Below, piece after piece: positions 17,345 through 25,422 of a DNA stretch of 64,000 nucleotides. The notes beneath the pieces are model-generated. The model searched no databases. It was not told the DNA's origin and saw nothing but the letters and a program-made list of their open reading frames with translations. The DNA comes from CALBPI01 sp038531945 (GTDB lineage Bacteria > Pseudomonadota > Gammaproteobacteria > Steroidobacterales > Woeseiaceae), in assembly GCA_038531945.1 (NCBI GenBank), contig JBCBBH010000001.1, positions 744,001-808,000 on the forward strand, written 5' to 3'. Position numbers and translations under genes: made by a program. Position 1 is the stretch's first letter. Each line of letters begins with the position of its first letter.

Positions 17345-18229
17345 CGATAACCGTCTATCTCTTGCTGGGTCTAGTCGCAACGGTCGCTATTGTGCTGACT
17401 CAGGTTCTGAGACCAACACCGAAGTCGGAAGAAGAGATTGCGGCGCTTGATGCAGAAATTCAGCGCGTCACTGCCAGATTGCGAGAGCATGCACTCGACA
17501 GCATAAAGATCTCGATCAGCACAGAGGCTCCGAAAGATCCATTCGCGAGCAAGTTTGGTGGTTACGCGGCGTGGTCGACGAACAAGGAATATCCTGTCGA
17601 CAAGCGAGCTAAACCGCTCGCGCTACTTGCACAGTTCAACTTGACTGATTTACCAGAGAACTCGATGTTGCCTGGCGCTGGTTTGCTGCAATTTTTTTAT
17701 CGCTGCCGATTCTTCGTGGGGTCTCGAATACCCGAGTCGTAAACGCACCAACGATCAGATTATCGCGGACCCACGCGGCTATCGAGTGGTGTTTCATCCA
17801 GAGATGTTTAAAGAGATTGCGAATATTCAGGAGAAATTTGACCGGATCAAATTACGGCCACTTCCGTTTGAAGGAGAGCGGGCAGTAACTTTAGTGCTGG
17901 AAAGAGCACTGTGCAGTCCGAGCGACTACCGGTTCGACAAGATCGTCAGCGACCTTGGTGTTCTCGACGATGACGTCATCGACGCGACTTGGGAGATCGA
18001 TAGCTACGGAGGATGTCGTATTGGCGGCTACGCAACCTTTTCGCAGGATGATCCGCGCATGTCGAAGCCAAATGAAGACTGGCAACTCTTGTTCCAGATG
18101 GATTCAGTCAATGAGCACGGCTTCGACATCATGTGGGGAGATGTCGGTGTCGCTAACTTCTTCATTCGACCAAACGACCTGGCCGCGTTGAATTTTGATC
18201 GAATTTGGTACAACTGGGACTGTTGTTAA
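17341..18229 (+). pseudogene. DUF1963 (YwqG-like) protein gene with a frameshift
   Basis: Residues 1-120 (17341-17700) start with a membrane anchor and coiled coil, then SKFGGYAAW and the LLAQFNLTDLP ... GLLQFF block typical of DUF1963. At a run of seven T (17692-17698) the frame shifts and stops at 17742. Removing one T restores a frame reading through SSWGLEYPSRKR and on to 18229, including DDDVIDATWEID, RIGGYATFSQDDPR and QMDSVNEHGFDIMWGD, the remaining DUF1963 motifs. Without the shift the protein would be about 295 residues. Either a real inactivating mutation or a homopolymer sequencing error. DUF1963 has no settled function. Confidence 0.85.
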
Positions 18230-18419
18230 TGACCATTCGGTCATGGTTGTATCAACTTAACTCAGTCTTTGAGCGCCTTACCGCGGATTCTCTTTCAAGT
18301 AATTGCGTAGGACCGATCTAACTGGAAGAGTAAATCGAGGGTAGAGGCCGCTTGCCAATCGTGACTCATCAGAAAAGTCCTAAAGGCGTTGGTCGAGAAT
18401 TGTTCAGGATAAGGATTCC

Positions 18420-18914
18420 ATGAAGAAATACGCCGTACCACTGTTTCTGCTTTGTTTGCTTTCCGCAGCGTGCAGCGCCCAATCGTCTAGTCCTTGCCAC
18501 AAGGAAGAGCCGACTGAGTCGAATGAGCTATTGTTCCAGTACCGTGTCGAGGGCGGCGATTTCGAGTATTTCTTAACACTCATTCCGTACAGTCATTATC
18601 GTGGGTATTCTCGTTTATTTGGAGCCGAGACTCTCTATCAGATCGAGCGGCGCGATGAAGGTTGGCACGATCATCCTGCGGGATACGCATTGAAAGTTGC
18701 GGTCGAGGACCAAGTTATGATGCTTGAGGATTTAGATTTACGCTTCGACTTGGCAAAATCCTCGTGCCTGCCTGATGACACAGCGTGCAAAAATTCGTTT
18801 GATGATGAAAGAGGCATAACTGAATTCAAGGCGGAAGGTAAGGTGTTTAAGCTCGTTTCCTGTTTTGGAGTCTTCTCGCCGCCTTTTATCGAAGAAATGA
18901 CCGCTGCTAAATGA
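18420..18914 (+). CDS. Small lipoprotein, unknown function
   Basis: 164 residues with a clear lipoprotein signal, MKKYAVPLFLLCLLSAACS, so membrane-anchored in the cell envelope. The mature part is mostly beta-like and carries four or more cysteines (SSPCHKEEP, KSSCLPDDTACKN, LVSCFG) that could form disulfides. No known domain recognised. It stands alone between two gaps of about 180-190 bp that hold nothing recognisable. Confidence 0.7.
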   Translation: MKKYAVPLFLLCLLSAACSAQSSSPCHKEEPTESNELLFQYRVEGGDFEYFLTLIPYSHYRGYSRLFGAETLYQIERRDEGWHDHPAGYALKVAVEDQVMMLEDLDLRFDLAKSSCLPDDTACKNSFDDERGITEFKAEGKVFKLVSCFGVFSPPFIEEMTAAK

Positions 18915-19093
18915 GCGAGCTAAGTGTGTTTAGAAAAATAGTGTCGAACCGGAGTTAACTAGAGTGGAGGCAGCTGCGGTACAGGTATCGCGGATGATTC
19001 AACGCCAATCAGTTCATAGAGATCTTGGTCTAAATATGTCGACACTATCTCGAGAAGACGATCCACGGGGAGAATCGACTGCAGGTAAATCGA

Positions 19094-19393
19094 ATGATGT
19101 GGAAGTATTCGATAGTCGTTGAAGGTACCGGGATTCACGTGAAGTCGGACGAAAAGCCTATGATTGGTTTTTATGCGAATCGAAAACTATGGACATCGAG
19201 TGCTGAAGCTGCGATCGATAAAGCAAAGGCGTTGATTTTGGAAGATTGGATGCATGGCGGCTACCGAGATGCAAACACTGGTTCAGCCCCGATGCTACGA
19301 GTTGAGAGCATCACTCCCGTTAGTCTTGTCTGGTTGTTACTAACACCCAGTCAAAAAAGCGGATATGTCTTTTACCCGGATACTGACAGCTAA
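19094..19393 (+). CDS. Hypothetical protein
   Basis: 99 residues beginning MMWKYSIVVEGTGIHV, with a GCAGG about seven bases before the start. Alternating strands at the N-terminus, then a helix (AEAAIDKAKALILEDWMHGG) and more strands; no signal peptide, no known motif. Probably a small soluble alpha/beta protein. Function unknown. Confidence 0.5.
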   Translation: MMWKYSIVVEGTGIHVKSDEKPMIGFYANRKLWTSSAEAAIDKAKALILEDWMHGGYRDANTGSAPMLRVESITPVSLVWLLLTPSQKSGYVFYPDTDS

Positions 19394-19431
19394 TCAGGCT
19401 CTTCATCCACTAGGTTAACCGACGATATGAG

Positions 19432-19590
19432 AATCCCTCTTTGATAACCTCGCGAGACTTCCATTCCAGCAACAGCGGGTGCAATAGCATCTCAACCCGG
19501 ACCAGCTCCTTTGGGATCCACTCTGCCACTTCCGGTTAACCAATATTGAACGTCGGCGTGTAGCTTTCGAAAAGTAGCGCCGAGATCATT
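19432..19590 (-). pseudogene. Remnant copy of the 3' part of the 20525-21229 lipoprotein gene
   Basis: These 159 bases align without gaps to 20580-20738 at roughly 80% identity by eye. In the original frame the remnant reads ISALLFESYTPTFNIG, a stop codon, then PEVAEWIPKELVRVEMLLHP and on, matching STLLLDGYTPTVNIG-SPEMAEWIPKALVRDEMLSHP. A stop in mid-frame and the missing 5' part make it dead. It lies just downstream of the retropepsin-like gene, so that gene was probably inserted into, or recombined with, a paralogue pair. Confidence 0.75.
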
Positions 19591-19617
19591 CGAACCTTAG
19601 TGTGATTGCGACCGATG

Positions 19618-20451
19618 CTAGCGGTTCGAGCGTACGAGAAAACGTTGCGCCATGAAATCAACGCAGACCACATGATTTGCAAAGAAGTCATGCCCGACGA
19701 ACCCATCGACCTCAACCGGTTCGACGAAATCCAGAAGGCGGAGTTGTTGCGGACCAAAGTCCTCGCCAGCAAGCTTAAACTGCTGGTTGTCAACGTGCAG
19801 ACCATCGTCCATCAACTTCTGATTCTCCGCAGTACTGCTTCGCACGATCGACATCGGCGCGCCAGTGTCCCAGACGAACACCAGATCTCCAAGATCTGTG
19901 CTGACGTTCGTTGTTGGTTGGATCTCCAGCCCCGCGACAAACGGGACTTCGGTACCATAGCAGCCCTGTTCTCTTGCGCTCGGGGATTCACCAGGAATCA
20001 GGGTCATGACATTCTGACCGTAATCGATGACGAGCTTCACTGATTGGATCAATTCCGCTCCGATGTATCCAACCCCTGCGGGTGTTTTCCGGTACGTGAC
20101 TGCCTCGTCGTCGACATGGCCGCTCACATCATGAAAAACCATCGAGCCAATGCGCATTTCGGGGATCGTGAAGCGCTCTGATTCCAGCCTGTTACCCATT
20201 GCATCAAGCCAGACGTAAGGTTCGTCGAGATAGTTCACATCAATCGATTTCAAGGCTTCTTTCGACAGGACGATCTGGTCACTACCACCCAGATCGAACA
20301 ACACTTTCATTTGCCGTGAGTCGACATTGATCTCGAGGATTGGAAAATTATTCATGAACTCAATCGGAACTGACGACGGCGTCGGTTCGGGGCTTTCGGT
20401 GCATCCTGTGGCTAGGAAAACAGTTAGTGCAAACAAGGTCCAGTGGCGCAC
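19618..20451 (-). CDS. Retropepsin-like aspartyl protease lipoprotein
   Basis: About 277 residues from a GTG at 20451 with GGAG eight bases upstream; the product then starts with a good lipoprotein signal ending FLATGC. Two lobes each carry a retropepsin-type motif: VLFDLGGSDQIVLS (Asp-Leu-Gly) and VFVWDTGAPMSIV (Asp-Thr-Gly-Ala), each followed by hydrophobic-Gly strands (GYIGAELIQ; GFVGHDFFANHVVCVDF). That is the layout of single-chain aspartyl protease-like proteins. The first lobe has Leu in place of Thr/Ser, so it may be less active. Envelope location. Partner and substrate unknown. Confidence 0.75.
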   Translation of the reverse strand: MRHWTLFALTVFLATGCTESPEPTPSSVPIEFMNNFPILEINVDSRQMKVLFDLGGSDQIVLSKEALKSIDVNYLDEPYVWLDAMGNRLESERFTIPEMRIGSMVFHDVSGHVDDEAVTYRKTPAGVGYIGAELIQSVKLVIDYGQNVMTLIPGESPSAREQGCYGTEVPFVAGLEIQPTTNVSTDLGDLVFVWDTGAPMSIVRSSTAENQKLMDDGLHVDNQQFKLAGEDFGPQQLRLLDFVEPVEVDGFVGHDFFANHVVCVDFMAQRFLVRSNR

Positions 20452-20524
20452 GTTTTCCAGCTCCTGACTGAATCGGTCAGACTTTAGGACCCTGGTCACC
20501 ATGCTTGGTTCCAGGGTTCGATTT

Positions 20525-21229
20525 CTACCGCGGATTCTCTTTCGAATCGCGGTAGTGCAAACGCTCGCGTTCGCGGACAAATCCCTCTTTGATAAAGCCG
20601 CGAGACTTCCATTCGAGGAACGTCGGGTGCGATAGCATCTCATCGCGGACCAGTGCCTTCGGGATCCACTCTGCCATTTCGGGCGAACCAATATTGACGG
20701 TCGGTGTATAGCCGTCGAGCAGGAGTGTCGAAATCATTGTGACGTCGCAGGTGATGCAGGTCACCCACATCAGATAGCCCTTGGACGTCGCGAAGTAGAA
20801 GTACCAGGTCGGGCTTGAAGTTGGGACATACTGTATGTCGTACTTCTCGTCGATCGGTCCACCGAGGACTCGTTCCAATTCTGCAACGAACTCGCCGACG
20901 GAAAACTCCGTGAATCGACCCGTAGAGTTGTTATCGAACTCGACTGAATACTTGGGCGATCCAGGTGTGAAGTACTGAGCTTGACGTGCCGAGGCAATAC
21001 GAACCTGCACCCAACTTTCTTCCCCATCGACCTCATTGAAGAATGGGTAGTAACCGGTCTCGGCCTCATAAGCCTCGATCAATCCGGTCCAGTACTCAAG
21101 GTGTTCGAGTCGTGCCTGATCGGCATCGCGCTGGAATTGAAGTGCTGGGTGCTCGATCGTTCCGCAGGCGGTGACCAATGCCAGCAGTGACAGGAACAGA
21201 ATCCGCAAACTCTGTCTTCCGAAGTTCAA
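20525..21229 (-). CDS. Lipoprotein of unknown function
   Basis: About 234 residues. I choose the TTG at 21229 (GGAG seven bases upstream), which gives a lipoprotein signal with lipobox VTAC; the frame extends further but without protein-like sequence. The mature part holds DQARLEHLEYWTGLIEAYEAETGYYPF, similar to the 'xLIxAYxxxTGxYP' helix seen in pilin-like and type II secretion-like small proteins, then strands and a C-terminal WIPKALVRDEML helix. No firm family. A broken copy of its 3' part lies at 19432-19590. Confidence 0.65.
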   Translation of the reverse strand: MNFGRQSLRILFLSLLALVTACGTIEHPALQFQRDADQARLEHLEYWTGLIEAYEAETGYYPFFNEVDGEESWVQVRIASARQAQYFTPGSPKYSVEFDNNSTGRFTEFSVGEFVAELERVLGGPIDEKYDIQYVPTSSPTWYFYFATSKGYLMWVTCITCDVTMISTLLLDGYTPTVNIGSPEMAEWIPKALVRDEMLSHPTFLEWKSRGFIKEGFVRERERLHYRDSKENPR

Positions 21230-21305
21230 CAAGCGTCTCCAGCAGTTGCATCGATCGACAGGTTTGGTCCGATCCGTTGTTCTGATCGATGCACGGCTTT
21301 GCGGC

Positions 21306-21569
21306 CTAAGCGGAATAGGATCGCTTGGCCGCCCAACCGAACAAAGCACCGACCAGAGCACCAATGGCCAGGCAGAGAAAAATACTGTCAACGTAGTCAC
21401 GTGCGACCAGAACACCACAAGCCCCGGTGATCACCGGGACCACGGTCGTCGCGCGACGGAGCTTCCTGGCTCTATTTGCGTACAGGCGCCGGTTTCGATC
21501 GCGCTCAATTGCCTTTCGAGGTTCTTCGAGTATCTGATCCGCGATACTTGCGGCGTCTTTCGTTGCCAT
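21306..21569 (-). CDS. Small inner-membrane protein
   Basis: 87 residues: a charged, helical N-terminal half (PRKAIERDRNRRLYANRARKL begins it) followed by two hydrophobic segments (TTVVPVITGACGVLVA and IFLCLAIGALVGALFGWAA) that would form a membrane hairpin. No known domain. It lies 11 bp after the cytochrome c5 gene, so probably in the same transcript. Confidence 0.6.
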   Translation of the reverse strand: MATKDAASIADQILEEPRKAIERDRNRRLYANRARKLRRATTVVPVITGACGVLVARDYVDSIFLCLAIGALVGALFGWAAKRSYSA

Positions 21570-21580
21570 AGCGACAGTCC

Positions 21581-22093
21581 TTAGAGGCCGGCTTCCGCGA
21601 TCATGTAGTCGATGGCGCGGTAGACGTCTTCGTCGCTCAGCGCAGGGTTGCCGCCTTTCGCTGGCATGTAACCGGCTTCGCCCTGGTAGCCCTCGACTGC
21701 GTGGGTGCGGAGTGTTTCAAGACCCTGAGCCAGGCGCGCTTGCCATGCGTCGGCGTTGCCCAGCATCGGCGCACCGCCGATACCGCCGGTGTGGCATGCG
21801 CCGCAGGCGTTGTTGTAGACCTGGGCGCCGGTGAGTTCGACGGCGACAGGCTCCGGAACCGCGACGGGAGCGGCGACAGTGCGCTGGCCCGCTTCACCCG
21901 GAAGTACCAGTTCTCCAACCGGCGTGATTCGGTCTGCGATCTGGGCCTGATACGCTTCATCTTCCACGATGTAGCGGCCCTGAGTGTCGGCGGACAATCG
22001 CGCCGAGAACACGTAGATAGCGATAGAGATTGCAACAAGGATCGCCAAAACGACCATGAATACGTCGAAAAATTTCTTGTCCTGAGCGCTCAA
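21581..22093 (-). CDS. Cytochrome c5-family monoheme protein
   Basis: 170 residues. An N-terminal membrane anchor (FMVVLAILVAISIAIYVFSA), a linker of about 70 residues, then a class I cytochrome c domain: heme site CGACH, GAPMLGNADAW, the distal-Met loop YMPAKGG, and the closing helix LSDEDVYRAIDYMI. This is the cytochrome c5 pattern. It carries electrons in the periplasm while tethered to the inner membrane, probably to a terminal oxidase, in line with heme A synthesis genes about 3 kb away. A -10-like TATAAT lies about 70 bases upstream. Confidence 0.9.
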   Translation of the reverse strand: MSAQDKKFFDVFMVVLAILVAISIAIYVFSARLSADTQGRYIVEDEAYQAQIADRITPVGELVLPGEAGQRTVAAPVAVPEPVAVELTGAQVYNNACGACHTGGIGGAPMLGNADAWQARLAQGLETLRTHAVEGYQGEAGYMPAKGGNPALSDEDVYRAIDYMIAEAGL

Positions 22094-22161
22094 AGTTCTG
22101 ACTCCGAGAGGGGGTCTTTTTAAGAATGGATCTGTGCGGCGTCCCGACCGCAGCGCTCTCT

Positions 22162-22188
22162 ATTATAGTACAAGTTGCGATCGAACAA
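22162..22188 (-). promoter_or_regulatory. Probable promoter of the cytochrome c5 gene
   Basis: On the minus strand a perfect TATAAT (22167-22162) is preceded, at a short 15-bp spacing, by TTGTTC (22188-22183). Transcription would begin near 22155, about 60 bases before the ATG at 22093. The spacing is below optimum, so the -35 choice is uncertain. Confidence 0.4.
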
Positions 22189-22205
22189 GTGTCCCAACGC
22201 GCAAT

Positions 22206-22691
22206 TCAGGGGAGCGTGAGGCGTTGCCAGCGATCCGCGCTGACCAGCGTATTACCGACGGTACGTTCGTCGATCTCGACGTTGACGACGTGTGCAGGCG
22301 CTGAAGCGGTTTCGTCGAGCATTGAGTTGTTAACCAGCAGTTCGACAGGGGCGTCAGATAGTGGCGCAACCTGGTACACGTAGACATCGTTGCCGTCGAC
22401 TTCGACCCCGAGTATCGACAGCGCCAGCGGCGGCTGGTCAGCCCCGATTCGCAGACCGAATCGAGACTCGACGTGCAAGGCGACATAAGCGCGACCTTCG
22501 ACCGATTCCAGCGCTTCCGATTCGGGCAAGAGCGCGAGCGCGTCATGCGCGTGGATGCGGTGCGTAATCTCAAGCTCGCCATTGGTCGTGTATTGCAACG
22601 TACTGACGACGCCGGATTGGCGATGGGCGGCAACGTTGGCGCACAGGGCCACCAACAATACCGCCCCCATCAGATGCCGCAGCACCATCAT
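22206..22691 (-). CDS. DUF6702-family periplasmic protein
   Basis: 161 residues with a signal peptide (LMGAVLLVALCANVAAH) and then the pattern HRQSGVVSTLQYTTNGELEITHR...HDALALL that marks the DUF6702 family, followed by short strands and a C-terminal VSADRWQRLTLP. Exported, probably periplasmic; function unknown. Its start overlaps the stop of the M1 metallopeptidase as ATGA, so the two are translationally coupled. This pairing is common in marine gammaproteobacteria as far as I recall, which suggests a joint role. Confidence 0.75.
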   Translation of the reverse strand: MMVLRHLMGAVLLVALCANVAAHRQSGVVSTLQYTTNGELEITHRIHAHDALALLPESEALESVEGRAYVALHVESRFGLRIGADQPPLALSILGVEVDGNDVYVYQVAPLSDAPVELLVNNSMLDETASAPAHVVNVEIDERTVGNTLVSADRWQRLTLP

Positions 22692-25156
22692 TGCGCAGGC
22701 TGCATCCGCACGCTGTTGGAGTCCGTCGTGTCGCCTTTCTGCTCGCGCAGTGTTTGCAGACTGTCCGCTAACAGGTCTCGGTCTTCGCGCAGCTTGCGAT
22801 ACAGACTCAGGCGCGACTGGCTGATGCGACTCGGGAACGCATTATTCGACCGGTCTGCGTCCGCGATTTCGTGTCGCGGATCGATGTAGAAACTCGTGAT
22901 CCGCTTGTCGCTAATGAACATCTTGCGCACTGCATCCGCGTGGCGCCGCCAGAGTTCGGCCGGCAGGATCATGAACTCGGTTTCGCCGTCGGCGTACGTA
23001 ATCTCCAGAGGGACGGGCATCACGAGGCCGCCGAGGTTCTCGAGCGAAACGAAGTAGATAAAGTCGTCGTCCCGGATCGCCTGATCCAATGCGTCGCGTT
23101 CCCAGTCTTCCAGCGAATCGCGATACTCCATCGCCGTATTGCGGTCGGCGTTCGACGGCGTGAAGCGATCGTTGTCGTTGTAAAAGTCTTTCAACTCCGG
23201 ATACCGATCGATGCGGAGTGGTTGCCCGGCTTCGCGATTGCGCTGCTGCGCCAGCGTCTCGGGCACATTGGCCTGCTCGAGTTTGCGATTCGCGGGGTAA
23301 TCGACGTCCGGGTCGTCGCTGGCGATCTTATACTCCCGTACGTCACGAATCGCGATGTCCACGTGGTCGGTTGAATAGAACCAGCCGCGCCAGAACCAAT
23401 CGAGGTCGACGCCAGAGGCATCTTCCATCGTGCGGAAAAAATCCGAAGGTGTCGGGCGCTTGAACTTCCAGCGCTGCGCATACTCGCGGAACGCAAAGTC
23501 GAACAGCTCGCGACCCATGACGGTTTCGCGCAGCACCGTGAACGCCGCCGCGGGCTTCGAGTAGGCGTTGGGTCCAAGATTCAGCACCGAGTCCGACTGG
23601 GTCATGATCGGCACCTGGTTTTCGCTGGTCATATACTCGGTGATGTAGTCCAGCACGTTGGTGTGATGTCGGAACGCTGGGTAGTTTTCTTCCCATTCGA
23701 GCTCGGCGACATACTCGAGGAACGTGTTCAGACCCTCATCCATCCAGGTCCACTGGCGCTCGTCCGAATTCACGACCATCGGGAAATAGATATGTCCCAC
23801 TTCGTGAATGATGACGCCGATCAAACCGTATTTGACGCGGCGAGAGAAGGTCTCATCCGGCGCACCGCTCGGCGCTTCTTCGCCTTCGGGTGGCTCGTAC
23901 GGCGTCGGTCGATATCCGTTGAACGTGATCATCGGATATTCCATGCCGCCGGATTTCCAGGTGTTCACGGATTGTGCGGTTGGGTACGGGTAGTCGAAAG
24001 AGAAGCGGGAATAGACTTCCATCGTGTGAATGACGGCGTGCGTCGAATAGCTCGACCAAATCGGTTCTGCTTCGTTCGGGTAGAACGACATCGCCATGAC
24101 CAGCGGCTGCTCGCCGTCGGGCTGACGATGCCCCATCGCATCCCAAATGAATTTTCGGGAGCTGGACCATGCAAAGTCGCGGACATTTTCGGCTTTGAAG
24201 TGCCAGGTCTTGAGTTTGTTGGTGCCCTCGGATTCATTCTCCAACGCTTCTTCGGGTGTGACGATGAACACCGGTTTGTCGGCGGTCTCTGCAGTTTTCA
24301 GGCGGCGGCGCTGAGTCGATGTCAGCACCTCTCTTGGGTTGTCCAGTACACCGGTGGCGGACACGACGTGATCCTCGGGGACAGTAATCTCGACGTCGAA
24401 ATTGCCGAACTCCAGTGTGAACTCGCCACGACCAAGAAACGGTTTGTTGTGCCAACCATCGTAATCTGAGTAGGCAACCATCCGCGGATGCCACTGCGCC
24501 AGGAAGAAGATGTTGGTGTCCGACTCCGGGAAATGCTCGTAGCCGCCGCGGGAACCGACTCGTGGCTCATTCAGAATATTGAACGCCCAATCGATATTTA
24601 CAACTGTGCCTTCGCCGCTCGCCAGAGGTTTCGGCAGATCGATTCGCATCAAGGTGTCAACGACGGTGTAAGGCAGAGGTTTGCCGGCGGCGTCCGCGAC
24701 GCGCGTTAGTTCGTAGCCGTATTCGGTTTTGTTGAGATCCTGCTGGAATGCGAGTGTGCCGAAGGTCAGGGTATCCGGCGTCGCTGACTCTTCTGCAACG
24801 TCATCGGCAAGCCGACTCATGACATCCAACGAGTCTTTGCGGAATCGATTTTGATCTAACTGCAGCCACAGGTAGCGCAACGCGTCCGGTGAGTTATTGA
24901 TGTAGACAATTTGCTGCTTGCCTTCGATGCGTCGCTGCGCCTCGTCCAGCGTGACCTCGATTTTGTAGTCGGCACGCTGTTGCCAATATTGCGAACCGGG
25001 TGCGCCCGAGGCTGTCCGGTAAACGTTTGGCGTGGGGAGCACCTCGTCGAGCTGACGAAAGCGATCTTCAAAGGTGCCCTTGGTCTGGCGGGTGGTCTGC
25101 GCGTGGGCAGCGGTGGCGAGCAAAGCTAGCAGGACGAGAATGATTCGAGACGGCAT
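22688..25156 (-). CDS. M1-family zinc metallopeptidase, exported
   Basis: About 822 residues from the ATG at 25156, where a signal peptide begins (MPSRIILVLLALLATAAHAQ). The zinc site HEVGH is at residues 451-455 with the third ligand Glu 18 residues on, in WMDEGLNTFLEY, as in gluzincins of family M1. N-terminal beta-saddle domain with IVYINNSPDALRYLWLQLDQN; a GGMEYPMI segment stands where aminopeptidases have GAMEN (here GGMEY). The C-terminal 200 residues are longer than the minimal peptidase and end in a helical region. Probably a periplasmic peptidase feeding on outside peptides. Coupled to the DUF6702 gene. Confidence 0.9.
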   Translation of the reverse strand: MPSRIILVLLALLATAAHAQTTRQTKGTFEDRFRQLDEVLPTPNVYRTASGAPGSQYWQQRADYKIEVTLDEAQRRIEGKQQIVYINNSPDALRYLWLQLDQNRFRKDSLDVMSRLADDVAEESATPDTLTFGTLAFQQDLNKTEYGYELTRVADAAGKPLPYTVVDTLMRIDLPKPLASGEGTVVNIDWAFNILNEPRVGSRGGYEHFPESDTNIFFLAQWHPRMVAYSDYDGWHNKPFLGRGEFTLEFGNFDVEITVPEDHVVSATGVLDNPREVLTSTQRRRLKTAETADKPVFIVTPEEALENESEGTNKLKTWHFKAENVRDFAWSSSRKFIWDAMGHRQPDGEQPLVMAMSFYPNEAEPIWSSYSTHAVIHTMEVYSRFSFDYPYPTAQSVNTWKSGGMEYPMITFNGYRPTPYEPPEGEEAPSGAPDETFSRRVKYGLIGVIIHEVGHIYFPMVVNSDERQWTWMDEGLNTFLEYVAELEWEENYPAFRHHTNVLDYITEYMTSENQVPIMTQSDSVLNLGPNAYSKPAAAFTVLRETVMGRELFDFAFREYAQRWKFKRPTPSDFFRTMEDASGVDLDWFWRGWFYSTDHVDIAIRDVREYKIASDDPDVDYPANRKLEQANVPETLAQQRNREAGQPLRIDRYPELKDFYNDNDRFTPSNADRNTAMEYRDSLEDWERDALDQAIRDDDFIYFVSLENLGGLVMPVPLEITYADGETEFMILPAELWRRHADAVRKMFISDKRITSFYIDPRHEIADADRSNNAFPSRISQSRLSLYRKLREDRDLLADSLQTLREQKGDTTDSNSVRMQPAQ

Positions 25157-25268
25157 AGCGGTAAATTCCAATCGGGTCAGTGGTCGTTTTCGTGTCGTGG
25201 CTATGTCCAAGAACTTGCCCCCGAAGTCTTCGACAGGCTCGAAATAGTACTGATACAACGGATAAACA

Positions 25269-25291
25269 CCAACAGAAATTGCCTGTTGGTC
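25269..25291. promoter_or_regulatory. Perfect inverted repeat between the M1 peptidase and ctaA genes
   Basis: ACCAACAG, 7-base loop, CTGTTGGT: an 8-bp perfect stem in the 266-bp gap between two divergent genes. It could be an operator or a small RNA hairpin; there is no T-run that would make it a strong terminator. Nothing else was seen in this gap. Confidence 0.35.
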
Positions 25292-25422
25292 CCTTTATTA
25301 ATGAACCGGCTGGCCCCAAAATAGAGAAGTAACGCGCTGACGCCACCCATCTTGTGGGCCATGCCGCGACAGCGCCAATTGATGCCGGTTTTCCTGCCGG
25401 AGCCCTCACATCAGGGGATGAC

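Noticed and set aside
17692..17742. Programmed frameshifting at the T7 run in the DUF1963 gene
   Set aside because: No slippery-site companion structure is evident, and the family is normally a single plain frame; mutation or sequencing error is simpler.
23663..24469. 268-residue plus-strand open frame within the M1 peptidase gene
   Set aside because: Antisense shadow of the HEVGH-containing gene with biased composition and no domain.
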